Positions 25,433 through 32,319 of a stretch of DNA of 64,000 bases are shown one piece after another. The position numbers and the translations under genes are program-made. The notes under the pieces are model-generated. The model saw only the letters and a program-made list of their open reading frames with translations, ran no database searches and was not told where the DNA came from. The stretch is from assembly GCA_900547105.1 (NCBI GenBank), contig URFL01000008.1, positions 40,551 through 104,550 of the forward strand, given 5' to 3'. Origin of the DNA: an uncultured Oscillospiraceae bacterium (GTDB lineage Bacteria; Bacillota; Clostridia; Oscillospirales; Acutalibacteraceae). How positions within the stretch are numbered: position 1 is the stretch's first letter; every line of letters begins with the position of its first letter.

Positions 25433-26167
25433 ATGGAAACGATCTCCTATAAGCTGCCCGCGTTTGAAGGGCCGCTGGATCTGCTCCTGTTTTTGGTGCA
25501 GAAAAACAAGCTGAATATTTACGATATCCCCATCGCTGAGGTGCTGGCGCAGTATATGGATACCATTCGCCAGATGCAGGAAACCGATCTGGATGTGGCA
25601 ACCGAGTTTTTGGAGATGGCGGCGCGGCTGGTGCAAATCAAATCCGCCATGCTGCTGCCTCGCCACGAAGAGGCGGAGGAGTTGAAACGCGAACTGACCG
25701 GCGAGCTGATCGAATACCGGTTGTGCCAGCTGATGGCGGGGAAAATGGCCAAAATGTACATCGGTGGACAGCTTTTCGTGCGCGCGCCGGAGGATGTATC
25801 CCCCGACCTGACCTACCGCCGGGTGCATCCGCCCGAGGTAATGCGAGAGGCGTATCTGGCAGCGGCCGGGCGGGGCAAACGCCGTTTGCCGCCACCGGCG
25901 CAGGCATTCAGCGGTATTGTATCCCGCAAAATCGTGTCGGTGTCCTCCAAAATTATGTTTGTGCTGCGGCGGTTGTATAAAAACGAGCGCAAACAAACCT
26001 CCTATAACGCTTTGTTCCAATCGGCGCAAAGCAAATCCGAACTGGTAGCAACCTTTCTGGCACTGTTGGAGCTGATAAAAGGGCACCGGATTCGGGTCGA
26101 CGGCGAGGGCGATGAGCAAACGGTATCCATGCTGGGGCGGGAACAGACGCCCCCACAGGAGGGATAA
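25433..26167 (+). CDS. scpA: Segregation and condensation protein A
   Basis: A 244-residue kleisin that links the SMC heads and binds ScpB to form the chromosome condensation complex. The N-terminus F-E-G-P-L-D-L-L-L-F-L-V-Q-K-N-K-L-N-I-Y-D-I is diagnostic. The C-terminal winged helix ends with T-F-L-A-L-L-E-L-I-K, also typical. scpB follows after 3 bases. Confidence 0.96.
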   Translation: METISYKLPAFEGPLDLLLFLVQKNKLNIYDIPIAEVLAQYMDTIRQMQETDLDVATEFLEMAARLVQIKSAMLLPRHEEAEELKRELTGELIEYRLCQLMAGKMAKMYIGGQLFVRAPEDVSPDLTYRRVHPPEVMREAYLAAAGRGKRRLPPPAQAFSGIVSRKIVSVSSKIMFVLRRLYKNERKQTSYNALFQSAQSKSELVATFLALLELIKGHRIRVDGEGDEQTVSMLGREQTPPQEG

Positions 26168-26170
26168 AGG

Positions 26171-26791
26171 ATGGAAACAAGAGAATACCAAGCAGCGATT
26201 GAAGCCATCCTGTTCGCCAGCGGTGAACCTGTGCCGTTGGCACGGCTGGCGCAGGCGCTGGAAGTGGACGAGGACGAAGCACGCTTTTTGACCGAAGGGT
26301 TGATGGAGCGTTATGCCCGGCAGGAGGGCGGTATCTTGCTGCGGCGGCTGGACGATGCGTATCAGCTTTGCAGCGATCCGGCGTATGCCTCTTATGTGCG
26401 CACCGCTATGGATTTGCGCCGCAACACACCACTGTCGCAAGCGGCGATGGAGGTGCTGGCGGTGGTGGCGTATAACCAACCGGTTACCAAAGCCTTTGTG
26501 GAGCAGGTGCGCGGTGTGGATTGCAGCGCCGTTATGCAGGGATTGGTTGCCAAAGGATTGGTGGAAGAAAAAGGGCGGCTGGAACTGCCCGGGCGTCCGC
26601 TGTTATACGGTACCACACCCCATTTTCTGCTCAGCTTTGGGCTGACTACGCTGGAAGATCTGCCGCCGCTGCCTGAAAAAGAGGACGCACTCGCGCAGGA
26701 TGAGGCTCCGGATGCGGATGACGCCGATACAGAAGAAAGCGCCGCGCAGGCGGAAGAGCAGCCGGTACCACCGGAAGAGGAAACCCCATGA
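26171..26791 (+). CDS. scpB: Segregation and condensation protein B
   Basis: A 206-residue protein with two winged-helix domains. I-E-A-I-L-F-A-S-G-E-P near residue 9 and Q-A-A-M-E-V-L-A-V-V-A-Y-N-Q-P-V-T near residue 90 are characteristic. After T-T-P-H-F-L-L-S-F-G the protein adds an acidic, Ala/Glu/Pro-rich tail of about 45 residues. It partners ScpA and SMC. The next gene overlaps the stop by 4 bases. Confidence 0.95.
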   Translation: METREYQAAIEAILFASGEPVPLARLAQALEVDEDEARFLTEGLMERYARQEGGILLRRLDDAYQLCSDPAYASYVRTAMDLRRNTPLSQAAMEVLAVVAYNQPVTKAFVEQVRGVDCSAVMQGLVAKGLVEEKGRLELPGRPLLYGTTPHFLLSFGLTTLEDLPPLPEKEDALAQDEAPDADDADTEESAAQAEEQPVPPEEETP

Positions 26792-27438
26792 TCGTGTTGT
26801 ACATTTTGCTGGGGATTCTTGCTTTTTTGTTGATCCTGCTGTTGATTCCGGTGCAGATAGGGGTCGGGTATCAAAATGACCTGACCGCGTGGGTGCGCTA
26901 TGGGCTTATCAAGATCCGGTTGTATCCGGTAAAGGAAAAACCAAAGACAAAAAAGCCGTCGGGTGACAAAAAGCAAACCACAAAAAAAGCGGAACCCAAG
27001 AAAAAGAAATCCTCCACTTCGGATAAATTATCCGAAATTGCCGAAAATATGAAACGGGACAGCTTGTCCGAAACGCTGGAGGAAGTGCAGCAGCTGATGC
27101 AGCTGATCCAACGCACCACCCAAAAGCTGTTGCGGGCACTGACGATCGACCGGCTGTATTTATCGCTGATTGTGGCTACCGGCGAAGCGGATACCACCGC
27201 AATACGGTACGGACAAGCGTGTGCGGTGATAGCCCCGGCGGCAACTATGCTGCACGAAACCATGCGAGTGAAGAAGCAGCATGTTGAGGTTACGCCGGGA
27301 TTTGGCATGGACAAAAGCCGCGTGACGGCGGATATTCGCGTACATGTGGTGCCGCTGCGTATTGTTGTGATAACGCTGGCGGCGTTGATGGGATTTATTC
27401 AATGGACGAATACGGCTCAAACGCCGGAGAAAGGATGA
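26788..27438 (+). CDS. DUF2953 membrane protein (YtfI-like)
   Basis: A 216-residue protein with an N-terminal membrane segment (residues 2-22), a lysine-rich linker (about residues 50-75), and a C-terminal domain with R-V-T-A-D-I-R-V-H-V-V-P-L-R followed by a second hydrophobic stretch. This pattern fits the DUF2953 family (YtfI), which usually lies directly before ytfJ and is tied to sporulation. Function unknown. It overlaps scpB by 4 bases (ATGA). Confidence 0.8.
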   Translation: MIVLYILLGILAFLLILLLIPVQIGVGYQNDLTAWVRYGLIKIRLYPVKEKPKTKKPSGDKKQTTKKAEPKKKKSSTSDKLSEIAENMKRDSLSETLEEVQQLMQLIQRTTQKLLRALTIDRLYLSLIVATGEADTTAIRYGQACAVIAPAATMLHETMRVKKQHVEVTPGFGMDKSRVTADIRVHVVPLRIVVITLAALMGFIQWTNTAQTPEKG

Positions 27439-27444
27439 TATAGC

Positions 27445-27846
27445 ATGGAAAAGAAGGTACAGGAACTGTTGGGCGTTTCGATGGAAAAGGTCAAAAACAT
27501 GGTGGATGTGGACACCGTTGTGGGCACACCCATTACCGTAGCGAACGACATTACGCTGATCCCTGTTTCCAAAGTGAGCTGCGGGTTTGCCGGCGGCGGT
27601 TCGGATTTGCCGACCAAAAATCCGAATAAAGAGCTGTTTGGCGGTGGCACCGGCGTAGGCATGAACATTACACCGATCGCGTTTATTGTGGTGAACAACG
27701 GCAATGTGCAAATGCTGCCGGTGGTCGCCAAGCCGGATTCCAACGATCGTTTGGTGAATATGATTCCCGAAATGGTGGACAAAGTCAGTGGGATGTTCAA
27801 AAAAGATAAAGAATCCGCAGAAACGACGGAAACCACTGAAGAATAA
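27445..27846 (+). CDS. ytfJ: Sporulation protein YtfJ (GerW family)
   Basis: A 133-residue protein with V-G-T-P-I, the P-V-S-K-V-S-C-G-F-A-G-G-G-S-D core, G-G-G-T-G-V-G-M-N-I-T-P-I-A-F and a C-terminal charged helix. GerW/YtfJ is made in the forespore in Bacillus and is needed for normal germination. GAAAGGATG precedes the ATG. Its position after DUF2953 and before a D,D-carboxypeptidase is the common clostridial arrangement and marks a spore former. Confidence 0.92.
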   Translation: MEKKVQELLGVSMEKVKNMVDVDTVVGTPITVANDITLIPVSKVSCGFAGGGSDLPTKNPNKELFGGGTGVGMNITPIAFIVVNNGNVQMLPVVAKPDSNDRLVNMIPEMVDKVSGMFKKDKESAETTETTEE

Positions 27847-27891
27847 CGACTATTGCGCCCCCGCCCTGCATACGCTTTAGAGATACGGCGT

Positions 27892-29055
27892 ATGGGAAGG
27901 GGCGGTCTATCGGTGAGATGGTGCAAATGGGTGTTGTGGCTTGTGCTGGGCGGGGTTGTGCTGGGCGGCGTTCCGGCCAATGCAGAGGACGCATTGGAGG
28001 TGTCTGCGGCATCGGCTGTGATGATGCAGGCGGACAGCGGTCGCATTTTGTATCAGAAGGATGCCCACACGCCGCGTGCGATGGCGAGCACCACTAAGAT
28101 CATGACCGCGCTGCTGGCGGCCGAGCGTTTGCCGTTGGATCGTGATGTGTCGGTGTCGGCACAGGCTGTGCGGGTCGAAGGAACCGCACTGGGGCTGCGC
28201 GGCGGAGATGCAATCAGCGTACGGGATTTGATTACCGGTCTGCTGCTGGCTTCCGGTAACGACGCCGCGAATGTGCTGGCGCAAGAAGTTGCCGGTAGCC
28301 AAGAGGCGTTTGCGGTGCTGATGAACCAGCGTGCTGTTGAGATCGGTATGAAGCACACCCATTTTGTGACACCGTCCGGACTGGATGAGGAGGGTCACGC
28401 TTCCACAGCATATGATATGGCGTTGTTGGCGCGCGAGGCGCTGAAAAACGGTACGATAGCAGCGATTGTGCAGCAAAAGTCCGCGACAATACGCTTGGGG
28501 TCGCCCAAACGCGCGGTGACCATCGCCAACCACAACCGCCTGTTGCAGCTGTATCCGGATGCGATCGGGATGAAAACCGGTTTCACCAAAAAAGCCGGAC
28601 GTTGTCTGGTATCGGCTGCCAAACGCGATGACGTGACCTTGATCGTGGTCACGTTGCATTGTCCCAACGATTGGGATGACCATATGCATTTGTACGATGT
28701 GGCGTTTGCCAAGGTGAAAACGGTCCCTTTGCCGATGGTAAAGCTGCCCTCCTTGCGGGTAGCGGGTGGAGACAGAGCGGGGGTTCGGCTGACCATCGCT
28801 GACTCTTCGCCGGTGGCGGTGATGCAGGATGAGGCGGAGCGTATACGCACACGCTTGGAGTTGCCCGCTTTTGTGTGGGGCGGCGTAAAAAAAGGCGCGC
28901 GTGTCGGGTGGGCGATTTACGCCCTCGACGGACAGGAGCTGGCACGTGTGCCGGTGCTGGCGACCGAGGACGCCGCAACACTTCCGGTCGCGGGATACGC
29001 CGAACAATGCGCACGGTTGTTTTGCCGAATGCTGCAAGGATTATTGACATGGTAA
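27892..29055 (+). CDS. D-alanyl-D-alanine carboxypeptidase (penicillin-binding protein, DacF/DacB type)
   Basis: About 387 residues. A signal peptide (hydrophobic W-V-L-W-L-V-L-G-G-V-V-L then A-N-A cleavage) exports it. The serine peptidase motifs are S-T-T-K (M-A-S-T-T-K-I-M-T-A), S-G-N in L-A-S-G-N-D-A-A-N, and K-T-G in G-M-K-T-G-F-T. It trims the terminal D-alanine of peptidoglycan stem peptides. A C-terminal beta domain and a final hydrophobic/amphipathic helix anchor it. The start is uncertain: ATG 27892, or GTG 27913 with GGCGG upstream. Context suggests a role in spore cortex. Confidence 0.9.
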   Translation: MGRGGLSVRWCKWVLWLVLGGVVLGGVPANAEDALEVSAASAVMMQADSGRILYQKDAHTPRAMASTTKIMTALLAAERLPLDRDVSVSAQAVRVEGTALGLRGGDAISVRDLITGLLLASGNDAANVLAQEVAGSQEAFAVLMNQRAVEIGMKHTHFVTPSGLDEEGHASTAYDMALLAREALKNGTIAAIVQQKSATIRLGSPKRAVTIANHNRLLQLYPDAIGMKTGFTKKAGRCLVSAAKRDDVTLIVVTLHCPNDWDDHMHLYDVAFAKVKTVPLPMVKLPSLRVAGGDRAGVRLTIADSSPVAVMQDEAERIRTRLELPAFVWGGVKKGARVGWAIYALDGQELARVPVLATEDAATLPVAGYAEQCARLFCRMLQGLLTW

Positions 29056-29071
29056 GGAAAGGAAAACATAC

Positions 29072-29881
29072 ATGGCATTGGAACGATTGCAAAAAATATT
29101 GTCCGAGCGGGGAGTGGCCTCGCGTCGCGGAGCGGAAGAGCTGATCGCGCAGGGCAAGGTGAAAGTGAATGGACGCACCGCGTCGCTGGGCGACAAAGCG
29201 GATGCACGTCGCGATTTGATTACGGTGGCTGGCAAACGTTTGGCGGCTGCCGAAGAAAAGCGCTACATCTTGCTGCATAAACCGCGCGGTTACATCACCA
29301 CTATGAAGGATGAACGCGGACGGAAATGTGTGGAAGAGTTAACGCGCGATGTCGGTGTACGGGTGTTTCCGGTGGGACGGCTGGATCGCGAATCCGAGGG
29401 AATGCTGTTGCTGACCAACGACGGCGACTTTGCCAACGCCATTATGCATCCCTCCGCACATGTAGAAAAGCATTATCGCGTCACGCTGCGCTCGACGGTG
29501 ACTGACGAACAGCGCTTGGCGTTTCAGGAAGGCATCGTGCTGGACGGTCGCCGCACCGCACCTGCTGATATGACCGTACTGCAGGAGGAACCCGGCCGCA
29601 CGGTGGTCAGCATCACACTGAAAGAAGGACGCAACCGCCAGATCCGTCGCATGTGCGAACAGCTGGGGCTGGATGTGATCCGACTGAAACGCACCGCCAT
29701 CGGCAGCGTAAAACTTGGCATGCTCCCGCCCGGAAAATGGCGCGATCTTACCCCGCAGGAGGTGAAAGCGCTGGTGATGGCGTCGCGTGTGGAACAAAAG
29801 GTGGCGGCGGATTACATTAAAAATGGTCGTCGCCCCCACCAAGGAGGCGGTTCACGTGCTGACCATCGCTCCCGCCGCTGA
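29072..29881 (+). CDS. rluB: Pseudouridine synthase, RsuA/RluB family
   Basis: A 269-residue protein with an N-terminal S4 RNA-binding domain (L-Q-K-I-L-S-E-R-G-V-A-S-R-R-x-A-E-E-L-I) and the catalytic R-L-D in G-R-L-D-R-E-S-E-G-M-L-L-L-T-N-D-G near residue 102. It also has E-G-R-N-R-Q-I-R-R-M near residue 188. RluB makes pseudouridine 2605 in 23S rRNA; the exact position is inferred from the family. The tail is basic. The next gene starts inside its end. Confidence 0.92.
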   Translation: MALERLQKILSERGVASRRGAEELIAQGKVKVNGRTASLGDKADARRDLITVAGKRLAAAEEKRYILLHKPRGYITTMKDERGRKCVEELTRDVGVRVFPVGRLDRESEGMLLLTNDGDFANAIMHPSAHVEKHYRVTLRSTVTDEQRLAFQEGIVLDGRRTAPADMTVLQEEPGRTVVSITLKEGRNRQIRRMCEQLGLDVIRLKRTAIGSVKLGMLPPGKWRDLTPQEVKALVMASRVEQKVAADYIKNGRRPHQGGGSRADHRSRR

Positions 29882-30215
29882 ACCGCGTCGCCAAGAACTG
29901 GCTGCTGCGTACGGTGTGCCGGATGCACGAGTGATGCTTGCGTGCAGCGTCGGCAGGGAAGAGGGCGGTTGCGCGTATGCCATCGAAAGGGATACGGTGC
30001 ATCTGTTCCGTCTGTGGGCAAACGATAGCGCGCTGCAGGACGGAGTTTTGCGGGCGGTATTAAACGCCGGCTATCTGGCCGGAGCCACCCGAGCGGTTTG
30101 TGAATATGAACCGCTGGAACCGTTGCTTCGTTTCGAAGGTTTTGTGGTGTCCGAAGAGGGGATGACGGTCGATTTGGCAGAATTTTTCTCTCGTCCCTGT
30201 CACGGTATAAAATAA
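29856..30215 (+). CDS. Uncharacterised 119-residue protein, weakly GNAT-like
   Basis: An open frame overlapping the rluB end by 26 bases. The GTG at 29856 is chosen because AAGGAGG lies 8 bases upstream; a longer reading from 29787 has no ribosome site. The sequence holds A-G-Y-L-A-G-A followed by E-P-L-E-P-L-L-R-F-E-G-F, resembling the C-terminal half of small acetyltransferases, where a neighbour-residue loop precedes x-x-F-x-G-F. No firm family match can be made by eye. Its translational coupling to rluB suggests that it is real. Confidence 0.6.
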   Translation: MLTIAPAAEPRRQELAAAYGVPDARVMLACSVGREEGGCAYAIERDTVHLFRLWANDSALQDGVLRAVLNAGYLAGATRAVCEYEPLEPLLRFEGFVVSEEGMTVDLAEFFSRPCHGIK

Positions 30216-30221
30216 AGCAAA

Positions 30222-30268
30222 AACAGCCTGCTCTTTGGTTGACAAAGGGCGGGCTGTTCTGGTAAAAT
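30222..30268 (+). promoter_or_regulatory. Hairpin and promoter before yicC
   Basis: AACAGCC (30222-30228) pairs with GGCTGTT (30252-30258), with CTTTG/CAAAG inside; there is no T-run, so it is at best a weak terminator. TTGACA (30239-30244) in the hairpin loop and TAAAAT (30263-30268) 18 bases later make a good promoter for the housekeeping cluster. Confidence 0.6.
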
Positions 30269-30302
30269 AATAGGTACTTGTATAGACAGGAGGCATCCTT
30301 TT

Positions 30303-31181
30303 ATGATACGCAGCATGACCGGCTACGGTCGGCACCAAGCGTCCGTCAACGGTATGGACATCACCGTCGAAATCAAGTCGGTGAACCACCGGTATTACGA
30401 ATATTCGTCCCGTTTGCCGCGCACCTACGGCTTTTTGGACGATAAGCTGAAATCCTATTTGCAAGGGCGCATTGCCCGCGGTAAAGTCGAGGTATATGTA
30501 TCCATCGATACGGTGGAGGCTCCCGGCAGCGATGTGGTGGTCAACTGTTCGTTGGCTGACAGCTATGTGAAAGCTCTGAAAGATCTCAGCGCGCGGTATG
30601 GACTCAAAGACGATGTGTCGGCGATGTCGCTGACGCGTTTCCCGGATATTTTAACGGTGCGTAAAGCACCGGAGGATGAGGACGCGGTTTGGGATGCTGT
30701 GCGCAGCGTTGCGGAAAAAGCGCTGGATGCATTCGTCACTATGCGGGAAAGGGAAGGCGCGCGACTGAAAGAAGACGTGCTTTCCCGCGCTGCCACGATC
30801 CTGCAGCTGGTGGGACAGGTAGAGGAACGCTCGCCTCAAACGGTGCAGGCGCACATGGAAAAGGTACAGGCGCGTATGCGGGAATTGCTGGACGGTGCCG
30901 CGGTGGACGAACAACGACTGCTCACCGAAGCGGCGCTGTATGCCGACAAAATTGCTGTTGCCGAAGAAACGGTTCGACTGCGCAGCCATATTGCTCAGCT
31001 GGAACAGATGATGGAAAGCAGCGAAGCGATCGGCCGCAAACTGGATTTTCTTGTACAAGAGATCAACCGCGAGGCCAACACCACCGGCTCCAAATGCCAG
31101 GATGTGGAATTGGCACGGATTGTGGTGGAAATCAAGGCGGAAGTGGAAAAAATCCGCGAGCAAATTCAAAATATTGAATAA
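30303..31181 (+). CDS. YicC/YloC family endoribonuclease-like protein
   Basis: A 292-residue protein with the hallmark start M-I-R-S-M-T-G-Y-G-R, then V-E-I-K-S-V-N-H-R-Y near residue 27, and the end Q-E-I-N-R-E-A-N-T-T-G-S-K followed by V-E-K-I-R-E-Q-I-Q-N-I-E. YicC-family proteins have ribonuclease activity and act in RNA turnover. It lies first in the cluster, before remA and gmk, as in Bacillus subtilis (yloC). AGGAGGC precedes the ATG. Confidence 0.94.
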   Translation: MIRSMTGYGRHQASVNGMDITVEIKSVNHRYYEYSSRLPRTYGFLDDKLKSYLQGRIARGKVEVYVSIDTVEAPGSDVVVNCSLADSYVKALKDLSARYGLKDDVSAMSLTRFPDILTVRKAPEDEDAVWDAVRSVAEKALDAFVTMREREGARLKEDVLSRAATILQLVGQVEERSPQTVQAHMEKVQARMRELLDGAAVDEQRLLTEAALYADKIAVAEETVRLRSHIAQLEQMMESSEAIGRKLDFLVQEINREANTTGSKCQDVELARIVVEIKAEVEKIREQIQNIE

Positions 31182-31195
31182 AAGAGGAGCCGAAC

Positions 31196-31462
31196 ATGAA
31201 ATTGATCAACATCGGTTTTGGCAACATGGTGCTGGCGCAGCGCGTGATCGCCATCGTCAGCCCCGAATCGGCCCCGATCAAGCGTATTGTGCAGGAAGCC
31301 AAGGAGCGCGGATCGTTGATCGATGCAACCCATGGTCGCCGCACCCGCGCCGTTTTGATTACTGACAGCGACCATGTTCTTTTGTCTGCGCTGCAGCCGG
31401 AAACGGTGGGCGGGCGCTTGAACGGTCACGAGAATGAAGAGGAGGCGGACGAGGATGTCTAA
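31196..31462 (+). CDS. remA: DUF370 / extracellular matrix regulator RemA-like protein
   Basis: An 88-residue protein with the conserved M-K-L-I-N-I-G-F-G-N-M-V and the block L-I-D-A-T-H-G-R-R-T-R-A-V-L-I-T-D-S. RemA forms octameric rings that bind DNA repeats and activates biofilm-matrix and osmoprotection genes in Bacillus. The last 10 residues are an acidic tail. It overlaps gmk by 8 bases. What it regulates in this organism is not known. Confidence 0.92.
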   Translation: MKLINIGFGNMVLAQRVIAIVSPESAPIKRIVQEAKERGSLIDATHGRRTRAVLITDSDHVLLSALQPETVGGRLNGHENEEEADEDV

Positions 31463-32063
31463 ACGCGGACTTTTGGTGATTTTTTCCGGTCCGTCCGGCA
31501 GCGGAAAAGGCACCGTGCTGCAATCGTTGCTGACAGAGCGGCCGGATGTAGCAGTTTCGATTTCCGCCACCACCCGTCAGCCGCGTCCCGGCGAGCAGGA
31601 TGGGGTGCACTATTTCTTCCGCCAGCGCGAAGAATTCGAGCAAATGATCCGTGAGGATCAGCTGCTCGAATATGCCGAATACAGCGGCAACTACTATGGC
31701 ACGCCGCTGTCCTTTATTGAGCAGCAGCGGCAGCAGGGGCGCCATGTGGTGCTGGAAATCGAGGTGCAAGGTGCGCTGCAGGTAATGCAGCGGTGCCCGG
31801 ATGCGGTATCCATCTTCTTGGCACCTCCGTCGCTGGCAGTGTTGGAAGAGCGCCTGCGCGGACGCGGCACCGAAACCGAAGAGGTGATTTTGCGCCGCCT
31901 TGGCGAGGCGCACCGCGAACTCGCCAGCATGGATAAATACCAATACATTGTTGTCAACCGCGAGGTGGCACAAGCCGCCGCGGATGTCGATCATATTTTA
32001 TGTGCCGAAGCTATGCGGAGTGACCGCATGCAAGAGTTTAAGGAGGAATTTTTACAATGCTGA
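31455..32063 (+). CDS. gmk: Guanylate kinase
   Basis: A 202-residue enzyme that phosphorylates GMP to GDP. P-loop G-P-S-G-S-G-K-G-T near residue 12, then T-T-R-Q-P-R-P-G-E near 38 and D-G-V-H-Y-F-F (GMP-binding) just after. The ATG at 31455 is preferred over one 21 bases upstream because GAGGCGGACGAG lies before it. It overlaps remA upstream and rpoZ (7 bases) downstream, so the three are coupled. Confidence 0.96.
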   Translation: MSKRGLLVIFSGPSGSGKGTVLQSLLTERPDVAVSISATTRQPRPGEQDGVHYFFRQREEFEQMIREDQLLEYAEYSGNYYGTPLSFIEQQRQQGRHVVLEIEVQGALQVMQRCPDAVSIFLAPPSLAVLEERLRGRGTETEEVILRRLGEAHRELASMDKYQYIVVNREVAQAAADVDHILCAEAMRSDRMQEFKEEFLQC

Positions 32064-32284
32064 ATCCGAATGATATTGAAAAAATCCAAGGCGACAACAG
32101 CCGTTATGCTGTCGTGATCGGTATCGCCAAACGCGCCCGCGAAATCGCCGAACAGGCGGAGCAGGAGCAAACCATTCTGCTGGAAAAACCGGTCAGCATG
32201 GCGATCGAAGATTTTGAATCCGGCGATTATAAGCTGGTGGAAGAAGATCATCCCGAAGACGAAGAAGAGGAAGAGGAAGAGTAA
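32057..32284 (+). CDS. rpoZ: DNA-directed RNA polymerase omega subunit
   Basis: A 75-residue protein starting M-L-N-P-N-D-I-E-K-I, with S-R-Y-A-V-V-I-G-I-A-K-R-A-R-E near residue 18 and an acidic, Glu-rich C-terminus. Omega helps assemble the polymerase by holding beta-prime. AAGGAGG lies before the ATG inside the gmk end. The coaBC gene that follows it in Bacillus is absent; priA comes next. Confidence 0.94.
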   Translation: MLNPNDIEKIQGDNSRYAVVIGIAKRAREIAEQAEQEQTILLEKPVSMAIEDFESGDYKLVEEDHPEDEEEEEEE

Positions 32285-32319
32285 CTCTTGCGCGAACGCA
32301 TCCACAAGGAGGGAACGCC

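Noticed and set aside
24878..26479. A 533-codon minus-strand open frame across the site-2 protease, scpA and scpB
   Set aside because: It spans three solid genes on the other strand and has Gln/His/Arg-rich low-information sequence.
29787..29855. Longer start for the small gene after rluB
   Set aside because: It would overlap rluB by 95 bases with no ribosome site; the GTG at 29856 has AAGGAGG at good distance.
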